Origin: Desulfobacterales bacterium
Lineage (GTDB): Bacteria > Desulfobacterota > Desulfobacteria > Desulfobacterales > SpSt-501
DNA length: 64,000 nucleotides
NCBI GenBank assembly: GCA_030834695.1
Contig: JAUQXK010000101.1
Span: 87,926 to 151,925, forward strand
Reading direction: 5' to 3'
The position numbers and the translations under genes were made by a program. Below are positions 1 to 8,740 of this stretch, piece by piece; the first letter of the stretch is position 1; every line of letters starts with the position of its first letter. The notes below the pieces were generated by a model that had not been told where the DNA came from, did not search any database, and saw nothing but the letters and a program-made list of their open reading frames with translations.

Positions 1-1
1 G

Positions 2-238
2 TCGGGCATCGACCGTAACCTGATGCGCATCGCCGTATTCGAAATCCTGTGTTGCCGGGACATCCCGGCCAAAGTGAGCATCAACGAGGCGGTGGACATC
101 GGCAAGAAGTTCGGAAGCGAGGAATCCGGAGCGTTCATCAACGGGATCGTGGACGGTATTCGGGCGGCGCTCGATAAAGGGGAAATCCAGACTTCCATCT
201 TCGTGCCGGAGGAGCCCGGTGCAGAAGCCGGTGTTTAG
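2..238 (+). CDS. nusB: Transcription antitermination factor NusB, C-terminal part
   Basis: The window opens inside this gene; about 78 C-terminal residues remain before the TAG at 236-238. They carry the NusB signature: an R-N-L-M-R-I-A helix, then [10 protein letters not shown] and K-K-F-G-S-E-E-S-G, then F-I-N-G-I-V-D. In the family this all-helical protein binds the boxA RNA with ribosomal protein S10 (NusE) and supports antitermination of rRNA transcription. The last dozen residues, rich in Pro, Glu and Gly, form a short non-conserved tail. The start lies outside the window. A REP-like hairpin follows 45 bases after the stop. Confidence 0.9.
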   Translation, partial: SGIDRNLMRIAVFEILCCRDIPAKVSINEAVDIGKKFGSEESGAFINGIVDGIRAALDKGEIQTSIFVPEEPGAEAGV

Positions 239-283
239 CAAGCCATGGCGCGCGGCGCCACTTTATCGGCAAGAAAGTTTTTT

Positions 284-335
284 TGTGGGAGAGGCTTTCA
301 GCCTCGATCGTCGCTGCTGGAAAGCCGCTCCCACA
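284..335. repeat. REP-like palindromic element
   Basis: Two 16-nt arms face each other: 284-299 (TGTGGGAGAGGCTTTC) and 320-335 (GAAAGCCGCTCCCACA), with one mismatch. The 20-nt loop begins AGCCTCGATCG. The GTGGGAG-(A/C)-GGCTTTC arm resembles the repetitive extragenic palindromes known in many proteobacteria. It is flanked by a T run on the left and AAAA on the right and may also end the nusB transcript. No second copy of this arm was found in the window. Confidence 0.65.
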
Positions 336-450
336 GAAAATGACCCAACTTACCTGGAAGGTGTTGTTGTATTTCGGTATGTTACTTCCCAGGGATTTGG
401 CCAGACACCCTGACACCCAAATATCTAAATACTAACTGCTGAGGAATCAT

Positions 451-1086
451 ATGATCATCAAGAAACTATCGGTGGGGCCGATCATGGCCAACTGCTTTAT
501 CGTCGGATGCAAGCAGACGCACGAGGCGGCGGTGATCGACCCGGGCGACGAGGCTGACCGGATCCTCTTCGCCCTAGCCGAGGTGAAGCTGACCGTAAAA
601 CAAATTATCAACACCCACGGACATTTCGACCATGTCGGGGCCAACAAGCGCATGAAAGCCGCGACCGGAGCGCCGATCCTCATTCATGCCCTGGATGCGC
701 CCATGCTGAGCATGCTCGCCCGCAGCGCGGCGGCCTGGGGCATGTCGGCCGAGAACTCTCCTCCTCCGGACCGGTTTCTCGAAGAAGGGGATACCATTGA
801 AGTCGGCTCGCTCCGATTCCAGATCATCCACACTCCCGGGCACACCCCCGGGGGCGTTTCTCTGCTTGCGGACGGCCGCCTGTTCGTGGGCGATACGCTG
901 TTTGCGGGTTCGGTGGGCCGGACGGACTTTCCGGGCGGCGACTTCGAGGCTTTGAAATCCAGCATCCAGAAGAAGCTCTTCACGCTGGGCGACGAGGTGG
1001 AAGTCTTCACCGGGCACGGGCCGGAGACCACCATCGGCGAGGAGAAACGGCACAACCCATTTGTTGGGCTGGGCGGGAGGGGTTGA
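451..1086 (+). CDS. MBL-fold metallo-hydrolase, glyoxalase II-like
   Basis: A 211-aa protein of the small YcbL/GloB-like metallo-beta-lactamase group. The dinuclear metal site is complete: T-H-G-H-F-D-H at residues 55-61 (His56, His58, Asp60, His61), His131 in H-T-P-G-H-T-P-G-G, Asp148 in V-G-D-T-L, and His189 in G-H-G-P-E-T. The family hydrolyses thioesters such as S-lactoylglutathione, but the C-terminal substrate-binding domain of true glyoxalase II is missing, so the substrate is unknown. The start is supported by GAGGA five bases upstream of ATG. It is probably a soluble cytoplasmic enzyme. Confidence 0.88.
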   Translation: MIIKKLSVGPIMANCFIVGCKQTHEAAVIDPGDEADRILFALAEVKLTVKQIINTHGHFDHVGANKRMKAATGAPILIHALDAPMLSMLARSAAAWGMSAENSPPPDRFLEEGDTIEVGSLRFQIIHTPGHTPGGVSLLADGRLFVGDTLFAGSVGRTDFPGGDFEALKSSIQKKLFTLGDEVEVFTGHGPETTIGEEKRHNPFVGLGGRG

Positions 1087-1124
1087 AAAGCCGTAGGTCC
1101 TATAGGACCTATTTCCCGCTCGCC

Positions 1125-2570
1125 TCAATCGACAACGGTTTCGCCGCCGGGCCCAGAAACCATCTTCGCCAAAGCGGTATCCAGCTCCTGACGCTTGAGG
1201 ATGTCATAGTAGATCATGATGTGTTTGACATAAGCGACGGTGACATCCCCACGGCAAAAACCCAGTTCAGCCTCCTGGTAGTACTTGCGGAAGCGCAGCA
1301 GCGGCAAGGTTTTGGCCAGTGACTCCCAGCGGTTGGGGTCAAGCCCCATTTTCAAAGCAAGCCGCCGGGCATCCTGGATATGTCCCAAGCCGGCGTTATA
1401 GGCCGCCAGCGACGTCAGCAGTCGATCATCCTCATCCATTCCCTCGAGCTGGTCATAGACCCATTTCAGGTATTGGACCCCTGCTTTGATGTTTGCGACC
1501 GGATCGAGCAGATCGGTGACTTTCAGGCTGCGCCCGGTGGCCGGCAACACCTGCAGCAGGCCCCGGGCGTCGTTGGCGCCGCGTGCCAGCGGGTCCAAAT
1601 GGGATTCCCGGTAGGCCTGGGCGGCGATCAAGCACCAGTCGAAACCGTTCCGTTGAGCCGCATCCTTGATGAAGGGACGGTAACGGGGCAGGCGCGTGCG
1701 CGTTCGTTCGTGAAACGTCTTCAGGTCGATGTAATCAAAGTCGCCGATATTCCAGTGGTATTTTTCGTAAATATCTTCCAGGCGTCCGGTTTGGCTCATG
1801 ATGCGGAAAAACTCGTTGACTTTTTCCAGCAGATGTTGGGCATCGTGGCGTACGGCCCAGCCGAGCGGAATGGTATCGCGGCTGAGGGGTCGGACGGCTG
1901 CTGATGGATAATATCGCCGGATCATGAGGGCGACGTTGCTGTTGGCGACGGTGAAATCGGCCTCGCCCCGGACCACTCTCTGGATCAACTGGTCCTCCAC
2001 CAGGTTGTCATGAACACGGATGGTGACATCGATGCCCTGGCTTTTCAGTTCCTCCAGGCGTTCGTGATGCGGCGATCCCCGGCCGACATCCACCGTTTTG
2101 CCGGCAAGATCATGAAGTGCGCTGATGGGAGCCAGGCGGCGGTGTGAAATGAGGTGCGGCTGCACCTCGCGGTAGCTTTCGGAAAATGCGACCCGGCGGG
2201 CACGGGTTCTCGTGATCTCGATGCCGGTGGCAATCACATCGCCCCGTCCGCGGTCCAGCGCCGTCAGCATCTCCTCCCACGTACGGCACGGCACGACCCG
2301 TAATCGAACGCCGATGCGGTCGGCGAACTCTCTGGCCAACTCGTAATCGAATCCTCGCGATTCGTTGCGATAGACGTAATAGCTGTGCGGCGAGCTGCCC
2401 ATAATAACCCGCAACTCGCCTGTCGCCAGGATCCGATCCAGGCTGAGATCCTGAAAACCGTCCGCTGGAATCGAACCGGCATGAAATGTGGCCACTGCTC
2501 CGGCAGCCATCAAAACGGTCGGCACCCCAATTCGCAACATTTTATTTCGTTTGATTATTTTTCGCATCAT
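1125..2570 (-). CDS. mltF: Membrane-bound lytic murein transglycosylase F
   Basis: A 481-aa protein with the two-domain architecture of MltF. An N-terminal hydrophobic anchor or signal (residues about 11-33) is followed by a periplasmic solute-binding (SBP type 3) domain to about residue 275, with the typical G-E-L-R-V start and the D-V-I-A-T-G segment. A lysozyme-like SLT domain covers about 295-455, with catalytic Glu322 in A-Y-R-E-S, then G-L-L-Q-V-L-P and A-Y-N-A-G. The family cleaves the glycan strand to 1,6-anhydromuropeptides at the outer membrane. The solute-binding part is regulatory in known members. AAGGAG stands 8-9 bases before the doubled ATG. No lipobox is evident. Confidence 0.92.
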   Translation of the reverse strand: MMRKIIKRNKMLRIGVPTVLMAAGAVATFHAGSIPADGFQDLSLDRILATGELRVIMGSSPHSYYVYRNESRGFDYELAREFADRIGVRLRVVPCRTWEEMLTALDRGRGDVIATGIEITRTRARRVAFSESYREVQPHLISHRRLAPISALHDLAGKTVDVGRGSPHHERLEELKSQGIDVTIRVHDNLVEDQLIQRVVRGEADFTVANSNVALMIRRYYPSAAVRPLSRDTIPLGWAVRHDAQHLLEKVNEFFRIMSQTGRLEDIYEKYHWNIGDFDYIDLKTFHERTRTRLPRYRPFIKDAAQRNGFDWCLIAAQAYRESHLDPLARGANDARGLLQVLPATGRSLKVTDLLDPVANIKAGVQYLKWVYDQLEGMDEDDRLLTSLAAYNAGLGHIQDARRLALKMGLDPNRWESLAKTLPLLRFRKYYQEAELGFCRGDVTVAYVKHIMIYYDILKRQELDTALAKMVSGPGGETVVD

Positions 2571-2618
2571 CGGATTTCGCTCCTTTGCCGTTTGGCACCC
2601 GTCGCAATCTACCGATTG

Positions 2619-3059
2619 CTAAAAGGCACCGAGCTGACAGGGCTTGATCTTGATACCCAGCGCCTCGCAGACGGCGCTGACCCCCATGCGCGGCATCTTA
2701 AAAGCCTGTGCCAGGTCCCAGGCTGTCCGGCATGGAAGCCTCCCATTTTCCAACCCGCGTCGGATGGCCTCTTCAAGACCGGGGTCAACCGCCGAGGCGG
2801 CTTTGACGATTTTTTTTTCGGGAGTGTAGCCGAAAAGCCCCAGCTGACACTTCACTAGACGGATGGCGAGCAGATCTGCGGCCTCACCGATGGCAGCCGG
2901 CGGCTTCTGAAGCTCGTCGGCCAGTCGGAAAGCCACCGCACAGGCGAGTTCGCCCTTTTCGGTGTTTCGCTCCAGGGACTCGCGGACGACCGGATCGATC
3001 TGATCGGGGTTGCTCTGGCTATGTTTGGAGGCAAAAGGCCTCCTTGCTTTTTCGGTCAT
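2619..3059 (-). CDS. Uncharacterised protein with two CQLG-ended repeats
   Basis: I do not recognise a named family. The protein (146 aa from the ATG preceded by GAGGAG; a TTG lies six bases further upstream) consists mainly of two similar halves. The first runs L-A-C-A-V-A-F-R-L-A-D-E-L, then a Pro-containing turn, and ends K-C-Q-L-G-L-F-G-Y. The second runs L-P-C-R-T-A-W-D-L-A-Q-A-F and ends K-P-C-Q-L-G-A-F. Each half looks like a short helix-turn-helix unit with one Cys near its start and one in the closing C-Q-L-G-x-F. No signal peptide or membrane segment is seen. It could bind DNA or a metal, but neither is shown. Confidence 0.7.
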   Translation of the reverse strand: MTEKARRPFASKHSQSNPDQIDPVVRESLERNTEKGELACAVAFRLADELQKPPAAIGEAADLLAIRLVKCQLGLFGYTPEKKIVKAASAVDPGLEEAIRRGLENGRLPCRTAWDLAQAFKMPRMGVSAVCEALGIKIKPCQLGAF

Positions 3060-3314
3060 GGGCAACTCCTCGCTTGATGTCGGCTAACGTGTCTGATAAA
3101 TGACGATTTTAGATGTTCAGCTTACTCTTTACACCCAGCTCAGATCGCATTACATAACTGGATCTCGGAAGATGCGACGGGGTGATGACCTATCTGAACC
3201 GCAGTGGACCGCCGGAGGAAAACCTTTTCGCGGACCATACCACAGACGGGGAGGGGTCGCAACCCCGGCCACAAAATCAGGGCGTTCCAGAGCGAAAATG
3301 ATTGCAGGCAGGCG

Positions 3315-4478
3315 ATGGTCCAGCGACGAATGACACGGCAGATCAAGGTCGGCGGCGTTCCCATAGGGGGCGGTGCTCCGATTCCGGTGCAGTCCATGAC
3401 CAACACCCCGACTCAGGATGTGCCCGCGACGGTTGCTCAGATCCGGCGGTTGGAGAAGGCGGGCTGCGACATCGTACGTGTGGCGGTGCCGGATGTCGCT
3501 GCCGCTCAGGCGATCAGCGCCATCAAAGCTCAGGTCCGGATCCCGGTTATCGCCGACGTTCACTTCGATCACCGTCTGGCCATCGCTGCAGCGCATTCGG
3601 GGGCCGACGGGCTGCGGATCAATCCCGGCAACATCGGAAGCTCCAAAAAGGTCAAAGCGGTGGTCGATTGTGCCAGGAGCTATGGAATTCCGATCCGCAT
3701 CGGTGTCAATTCCGGCTCGCTTGAAAAGGATCTGCTCAAAAAATATAATGGAGCCACTCCGGAGGGCATGGCGGCAAGCGCTCTGCGGCATATCGAGTTG
3801 CTGCGTGCGCTGGACTTTCATGATATCAAGGTGTCGTTGAAAGCCTCGGACGTGCGGCGCACGGTGGCCGCTTACCGTAGGCTGTCCGCCGTGACCGATC
3901 TGCCGCTGCATCTCGGAGTGACCGAAGCCGGCACGCTTTTTTCCGGTCTGGTCAAATCCGCCCTGGGCATCGGGATGCTGCTGGCCGAAGGCATCGGCGA
4001 TACGCTGCGGGTCTCTCTGACCCGGGATCCGGTCGAAGAGGTGCGGGCCGGGTACGAGATCCTGGCGGCCCTGGATATCCGGCGACGGGGTCCTGAAATC
4101 ATCGCTTGCCCCACCTGCGGCCGCACCCGGATCGACCTGTTTGGAATCGTGGAGCGGATCGAAAAAGCGCTCGCAACCAGCGTCGCTCCGATCAAAATCG
4201 CCGTGATGGGCTGTGTCGTCAACGGACCGGGCGAAGCCCGCGAGGCCGACATCGGGATCGCGGGGGGGGACGGCATCGGCGCCCTTTTTCGGAAGGGGAA
4301 GGTGATCCGGACGTTTCCCGAAGAACAACTGGTAGAGGTGTTGCTAAAAGAGGTGGCGAAGCTCGAAAAAAGCCGTCGGCCGAAAACCGGCGGCTTGACG
4401 GGTGGGACGACCACCGCCGCTAATCGTCCCGGGCTTGCCGATCGGAAGCGCAGGGTTCAGAGGGATGAGGATCGTTGA
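3315..4478 (+). CDS. ispG: 4-hydroxy-3-methylbut-2-enyl diphosphate synthase IspG
   Basis: IspG (GcpE) converts MEcPP to HMBPP in the methylerythritol phosphate isoprenoid pathway, using a [4Fe-4S] cluster. The 387-aa product follows the bacterial form closely: V-P-I-G-G-G-A-P-I-P-V-Q-S-M-T-N-T, A-D-V-H-F-D-H, L-R-I-N-P-G-N-I-G, S-L-E-K-D-L, and the cluster residues in A-C-P-T-C-G-R and G-C-V-V-N-G-P-G-E-A. Homologous sequence begins near the ATG at 3315, so I prefer this start over the upstream in-frame ATG at 3204. The last 35 or so residues are a basic, Gly/Thr-rich tail not typical of the family. proS follows 83 bases later. Confidence 0.95.
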   Translation: MVQRRMTRQIKVGGVPIGGGAPIPVQSMTNTPTQDVPATVAQIRRLEKAGCDIVRVAVPDVAAAQAISAIKAQVRIPVIADVHFDHRLAIAAAHSGADGLRINPGNIGSSKKVKAVVDCARSYGIPIRIGVNSGSLEKDLLKKYNGATPEGMAASALRHIELLRALDFHDIKVSLKASDVRRTVAAYRRLSAVTDLPLHLGVTEAGTLFSGLVKSALGIGMLLAEGIGDTLRVSLTRDPVEEVRAGYEILAALDIRRRGPEIIACPTCGRTRIDLFGIVERIEKALATSVAPIKIAVMGCVVNGPGEAREADIGIAGGDGIGALFRKGKVIRTFPEEQLVEVLLKEVAKLEKSRRPKTGGLTGGTTTAANRPGLADRKRRVQRDEDR

Positions 4479-4498
4479 ACGTTTTCATTTTTCATTTT

Positions 4499-4540
4499 GA
4501 GCACTGAGCGTTCCGGTCGCCGGCAAGTGCTCAACGCTCA
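4499..4540 (+). promoter_or_regulatory. Interlocked inverted repeats before proS (pseudoknot-like)
   Basis: Four 7-8 nt blocks stand in the order A-B-A'-B': GAGCACT (4499-4505), GAGCGTT (4506-4512), a 13-nt GC-rich spacer, AGTGCTC (4526-4532) and AACGCTC (4533-4539). A pairs perfectly with A' and B with B', which is the topology of an H-type pseudoknot or of two mutually exclusive hairpins. The site ends 22 bases before the proS start and could be an RNA leader element. It could also be a chance remnant of a repeat. Confidence 0.4.
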
Positions 4541-4561
4541 CAGAGAGGACATGCGAAAAAG

Positions 4562-6082
4562 ATGGGTAAGCAGCCGAAATCCGCTATATCGCCAACACGA
4601 AACGAAGACTATCCGGAATGGTACCAGCAGGTGATCAAAGCCTCCGATCTGGCCGAGCGATCGCCGGTAAGGGGCTGCATGGTGATCAAGCCCTGGGGCT
4701 ACGCTCTTTGGGAAAACATCATGCAGGCCATGGACGCCATGTTCAAGGAAACGGGGGTTAAAAACGCTTATTTCCCGCTCTTCATCCCGCTGAGCTTCAT
4801 GCAGAAAGAGGCGGACCATGTCGAGGGGTTTGCCAAGGAGTGCGCGGTCGTGACCCACCACCGGCTGGAGAAGAACGAGCGCGGCGAGCTCGTACCGGCC
4901 GGGCCGCTGGCCGAGCCGCTAGTGGTCCGGCCCACCTCCGAGACCATTATCGCCGATGCGTTATCGAAATGGATCAACAGCTACCGCGATCTGCCGGTCC
5001 TGCTCAATCAGTGGGGCAACGTGGTGCGCTGGGAGATGCGCACCCGCATTTTCCTCCGCACCAGCGAATTTTTATGGCAGGAGGGCCACACGGCGCATGC
5101 CAGTCGGGAAGAAGCGTGGGAGCGCACCGTCATGATGCTCGACATCTATGCCCGCCTGGCCGAGGAGTATCTGGCGATACCGGTCCTCAAAGGCCGCAAG
5201 ACCGCGGCCGAGCGATTCCCAGGGGCGGTGGACACCCTTTGCATCGAGGCCATGATGCAGGATCGCAAGGCGCTTCAGGCCGGCACATCCCACTTTCTAG
5301 GCCAGAACTTCGCGCGGGCCTCCGAAATCAAGTTCCAATCGGCGGAGGAGCGCGAGGAATACGTATGGACCACCTCCTGGGGCGCATCCACCCGCCTGAT
5401 CGGAGGGGTGATCATGACCCACGGGGATGACGACGGCATCATTCTGCCGCCGCGAGTGGCTTCCGCGCAGGTCGTTCTGCTGCCTATTTTCAAAAAAGAG
5501 GAGGAACGCCAAGCCGTGATGGCCTATACGGACAGCCTGGCGAAGGAGCTGAAAGCCGTGCGGTACAAGGACCGGCCGATTACGGTCGAGGTCGACCCGC
5601 GGGACATCGGCGGGGCCAGGGGCTGGGAGTGGATCAAGAAAGGCATCCCCCTGCGCATCGAAATCGGCTCCCGGGAGATTAAAGAGAATGCCGTGTTCCT
5701 GGGGCGGCGGGACAAGCCGCACCACGAGCGGGTGTCGCTGAAGCGGGAGGCGTTCGTCGCCGAAATTTCCGGCATTTTGGACGACATCCAGAACAATCTG
5801 TTTGCGCGCGCGCTCAGCTATCGCACCGAAAACACCGTGACGATAGAGGACAAAGGGGATTTCTACGATTATTTCACGCCCCGCAACCTCGAGAAACCCG
5901 AGATCCACGGCGGCTTTGCGCTGTCCGCCTGGTGCGGCGACGCCGACTGTGAGGCCCGCATCAAGGAGGATCTGACGGTGACCATCCGCTGCCTGCCTTT
6001 CGACGCCAAGGAGCCGGCCGGCCGGTGCATCAGCTGCGGGAAACCCGGTCAGCATCGAGCCGTGTTCGCGAAGGCATACTAA
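4562..6082 (+). CDS. proS: Prolyl-tRNA synthetase, archaeal/eukaryote-like type
   Basis: A 506-aa class II synthetase that charges tRNA-Pro. It belongs to the shorter ProS type 3 class found in archaea, eukaryotes and some bacteria: it opens Y-P-E-W-Y-Q-Q-V, has R-G-C-M-V-I-K-P-W-G-Y and F-P-L-F-I-P-L, motif 2 R-W-E-M-R-T-R-I-F-L-R-T-S-E-F-L-W-Q-E-G-H-T-A-H, and motif 3 near G-A-S-T-R-L-I-G-G. The bacterial INS editing domain is absent. The anticodon-binding domain follows, and the C terminus carries four Cys (W-C-G-D-A-D-C, C-I-S-C-G-K) fitting the zinc-binding domain and a terminal Tyr, as in the archaeal type. GAGAGGA lies 12 bases before ATG. Confidence 0.95.
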   Translation: MGKQPKSAISPTRNEDYPEWYQQVIKASDLAERSPVRGCMVIKPWGYALWENIMQAMDAMFKETGVKNAYFPLFIPLSFMQKEADHVEGFAKECAVVTHHRLEKNERGELVPAGPLAEPLVVRPTSETIIADALSKWINSYRDLPVLLNQWGNVVRWEMRTRIFLRTSEFLWQEGHTAHASREEAWERTVMMLDIYARLAEEYLAIPVLKGRKTAAERFPGAVDTLCIEAMMQDRKALQAGTSHFLGQNFARASEIKFQSAEEREEYVWTTSWGASTRLIGGVIMTHGDDDGIILPPRVASAQVVLLPIFKKEEERQAVMAYTDSLAKELKAVRYKDRPITVEVDPRDIGGARGWEWIKKGIPLRIEIGSREIKENAVFLGRRDKPHHERVSLKREAFVAEISGILDDIQNNLFARALSYRTENTVTIEDKGDFYDYFTPRNLEKPEIHGGFALSAWCGDADCEARIKEDLTVTIRCLPFDAKEPAGRCISCGKPGQHRAVFAKAY

Positions 6083-6243
6083 TGATCGATGCCGGATGCT
6101 CGATACTGGGAAAAGCTGACACCGCATCCTCTCGTTATTCAGGTGTCCCGCAGCCACGATCCAGTATCGCTCCCGCTGTGGCCGGGTTCATCCTATTCAA
6201 GAGAGATAGCGCCGCAAGCTATCTGCGGACTTGCTGAAAAGAA

Positions 6244-8385
6244 ATGATCCGAATCAACAACATCCTCGACAAGCTCGCCGATGGCAGTCCAGGTGCGGAT
6301 GTGGATGTGGTTGAACGCGCGTATGTCTATTCCGCGCAGGTCCACGCCGGGCAGGTGCGGCTTTCCGGCGAGCCCTACCTGATGCATCCCCTCGAGGTGG
6401 CCAACATCCTGGCGGATATGCGCTTGGATCCCGTCAGCGTGGCCGCGGGCCTGCTGCATGACGTTCTGGAAGACACGCGCGCCCAGCCCGAAGACGTGGA
6501 GGCGTTTTTCGGCTCGGACGTTCTGCGCATCGTCTCGGGCGTCACCAAGCTGAGCCTGATGCCGACCTCCAGCTCGCAGGAGCGGCAGGCCGAGAACATC
6601 CGCAAGATGTTTCTGGCCATGGCCGACGACATCCGCGTGATTCTCATCAAGCTCGCCGATCGCCTGCACAACATGCGGACCCTGCGTTTCCATTCGCCGG
6701 AAAAACGCAAAGCCATCGCCCGGGAAACCTTGGACATCTACGCACCGCTCGCCGCCCGCCTCGGCATTTACTGGATCAAGAACGAACTGGAGGAGAACTC
6801 CTTCAAATATCTGAATCCGGAAGAATACGCGCGCATCGAGCTGCTCGTGGCCAAGTCCAGGGCCGAGCGCGAACAGTACATCGACACCGTCAGGGCCACC
6901 ATCCGCGCCAAACTGGAAGAAGCCGACCTGAAGGCTGAAGTTTTGGGCCGCAGCAAGAATTTTTTCAGCATCTACTCGAAGATGAAGACTCAGAATCTCA
7001 CTTTCGAGCAGATTTACGATCTCATCGCCTTTCGCATCATCTTGGACAGCCTGCCGCAGTGCTACGAGGCGCTGGGGTTGATCCACTCCATGTGGAAGCC
7101 CATCGACTACAAGTTCAAGGATTATATCGGGCGGCCCAAGCCCAACATGTATCAGTCGCTGCACACCACCGTCATCGGCCCCGTCGGCGAGCGCATCGAA
7201 ATCCAGATCCGGACCTGGGAGATGGACCGCGTGGCCAAGTCCGGGATTGCCGCGCATTGGAGTTATAAGGAAGGCCGGCGCATCGACGAGAACATCAGCA
7301 AGAAATTCGCCTGGATCCAGGACATGGTGGAGAACCAGGAAACGTTTCGGGACCCCGGCGAGTTTCTCGAAAACGTGCGCCTCGACCTTTTTCCCGACGA
7401 GGTTTATGTTTTCACGCCCAAGGGCGATATTCGGTCTCTGCCGAAGGGATCCACGCCGGTGGACTTTGCCTACCTCATTCACACGGAAATCGGCCATAAA
7501 TGCGTCGGTGCCAAGGTCAACGGTCAAATGGTCAGCCTGCCGTATGTGCTCCAGACCGGCGACATCGTCGAGGTGGTAACTTCGAAGAACCATACCCCGA
7601 GCAAAGACTGGCTCAAGTTCGTCAAGACCATCAAAGCGCGCGCCAAGATCCGCCAGTGGGTCAAGACCCAGGAAAAGGAGCGCAGCATCAGTCTCGGACG
7701 GGAGATGCTGGACAAGGCCTTTCGCAAGGAACGGCTGAACTTCGTCACGTTGTCCAAAACGGAAAAAATGGACGAGGTGGTCGCCTCGCTGGGGGTGAAG
7801 AATCTCGACGATCTGATCGCCAATGTCGGCTATGGAAAGGTGACGCCCCTGCAGGTGCTCAGGCCATTCACGGCCAAGCCGGTATCGCCGGACAGCCGAG
7901 AGTCGCTCCTGGAAAAACTGATGAGCCGGGTGCGCAAGAAAAAGCCTCGGGCGGGGGTACTCGTCAAGGGACTGGAGGATATTTTAATCAAGTTCGGCAG
8001 ATGCTGCCAGCCGGTTCCCGGAGATCCGATCATCGGATATATCACCCAGGGCTACGGGGTGACGATTCACCGGGCGAGTTGCGTGAACGCGCTGCGCAGC
8101 AGCCCGGAGCGGCAAATTGAAGTCCAATGGAACACCGATTCGGCCGAATCCTACCCGGTCAAAATCCAGATTATTTCGTATGACCGAATGGGATTATTGG
8201 CCGATCTGGTGGGCAGCATCAGCAAGTTGGGTGCCAACATCCTCAACGCCAGTTCGGACACCAAGGAAAACAAGACGGTGGAAAGCCTTTTCACCATCAG
8301 CGTTGCGGACACCGGGCATCTCGATAAGATCCTTGCCGACATTCGGATGGTCAAGCAGGTTCAGTACGCCAAACGGGTCGGATAG
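6244..8385 (+). CDS. Bifunctional (p)ppGpp synthetase/hydrolase (RelA/SpoT)
   Basis: The 713-aa product has the full long-RSH layout. The HD hydrolase domain includes G-L-L-H-D-V-L-E-D-T near residues 75-83 and L-A-D-R-L-H-N-M-R-T, both intact, so hydrolysis is likely. The synthetase domain follows at about 235-350 (Y-D-L-I-A-F-R-I, K-D-Y-I, Y-Q-S-L-H-T-T-V, K-S-G-I-A-A-H-W-S-Y), then a TGS domain at about 390-450 (V-Y-V-F-T-P-K-G-D), a zinc-finger-like C-C-Q-P-V-P-G-D region, and a C-terminal ACT domain. It makes and removes the stringent alarmones. It follows proS by 161 bases; an intergenic 7-bp hairpin (6204-6224) lacks a T run. It appears to be a Rel-type single enzyme. Confidence 0.95.
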   Translation: MIRINNILDKLADGSPGADVDVVERAYVYSAQVHAGQVRLSGEPYLMHPLEVANILADMRLDPVSVAAGLLHDVLEDTRAQPEDVEAFFGSDVLRIVSGVTKLSLMPTSSSQERQAENIRKMFLAMADDIRVILIKLADRLHNMRTLRFHSPEKRKAIARETLDIYAPLAARLGIYWIKNELEENSFKYLNPEEYARIELLVAKSRAEREQYIDTVRATIRAKLEEADLKAEVLGRSKNFFSIYSKMKTQNLTFEQIYDLIAFRIILDSLPQCYEALGLIHSMWKPIDYKFKDYIGRPKPNMYQSLHTTVIGPVGERIEIQIRTWEMDRVAKSGIAAHWSYKEGRRIDENISKKFAWIQDMVENQETFRDPGEFLENVRLDLFPDEVYVFTPKGDIRSLPKGSTPVDFAYLIHTEIGHKCVGAKVNGQMVSLPYVLQTGDIVEVVTSKNHTPSKDWLKFVKTIKARAKIRQWVKTQEKERSISLGREMLDKAFRKERLNFVTLSKTEKMDEVVASLGVKNLDDLIANVGYGKVTPLQVLRPFTAKPVSPDSRESLLEKLMSRVRKKKPRAGVLVKGLEDILIKFGRCCQPVPGDPIIGYITQGYGVTIHRASCVNALRSSPERQIEVQWNTDSAESYPVKIQIISYDRMGLLADLVGSISKLGANILNASSDTKENKTVESLFTISVADTGHLDKILADIRMVKQVQYAKRVG

Positions 8386-8437
8386 CTCCATGCAACCTGC
8401 ACCGGCCGGCGTCCGAGCAGGCCAGATGCCGCCGGAA

Positions 8438-8629
8438 TTAAGGGGCTTTTTGAACACGGCCGGACTTCAAGCATGCCGTGCATACCAGCAGGGTCTTGGC
8501 GCGGCCGGCGTCAATCGCGCGCACGCGCTGGAGGTTGGGGTTGAAACGGCGTTTGGTGACATTGTGGGCATGGCTGATATGGCTGCCCACCATTGGTTTC
8601 TTGCCACAGATATCACACATCTTGGACAC
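8438..8629 (-). CDS. rpmB: 50S ribosomal protein L28
   Basis: A 63-aa protein of the large subunit. The start is a GTG at 8627-8629, placed eight bases after AGGAGGG; an upstream in-frame extension exists but lacks both homology and a ribosome site. The sequence has M-C-D-I-C-G-K-K-P near the N terminus, the basic [11 protein letters not shown] core and C-T-A-C-L-K near the C terminus. The two Cys pairs make this the zinc-binding form. It stands alone between relA/spoT (convergent) and a 190-base upstream region that holds a palindromic repeat. Confidence 0.93.
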   Translation of the reverse strand: MSKMCDICGKKPMVGSHISHAHNVTKRRFNPNLQRVRAIDAGRAKTLLVCTACLKSGRVQKAP

Positions 8630-8740
8630 GGTTAACACCCTCCTGAATATCAACGCCTCCGCATAACGTTCAACTTCTGCATTGCGGATAATTTTAAAAT
8701 CATTTTGATACACCAAGCGCGCACGGGAATCAATAGATTT

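Noticed and set aside
6083..6243. Possible regulatory RNA before relA/spoT (hairpin 6204-6224, CGATACTGG/CCAGTATCG pairs)
   Set aside because: Stems are short and scattered, there is no T run, and nothing matches a known leader; it may be repeat debris.
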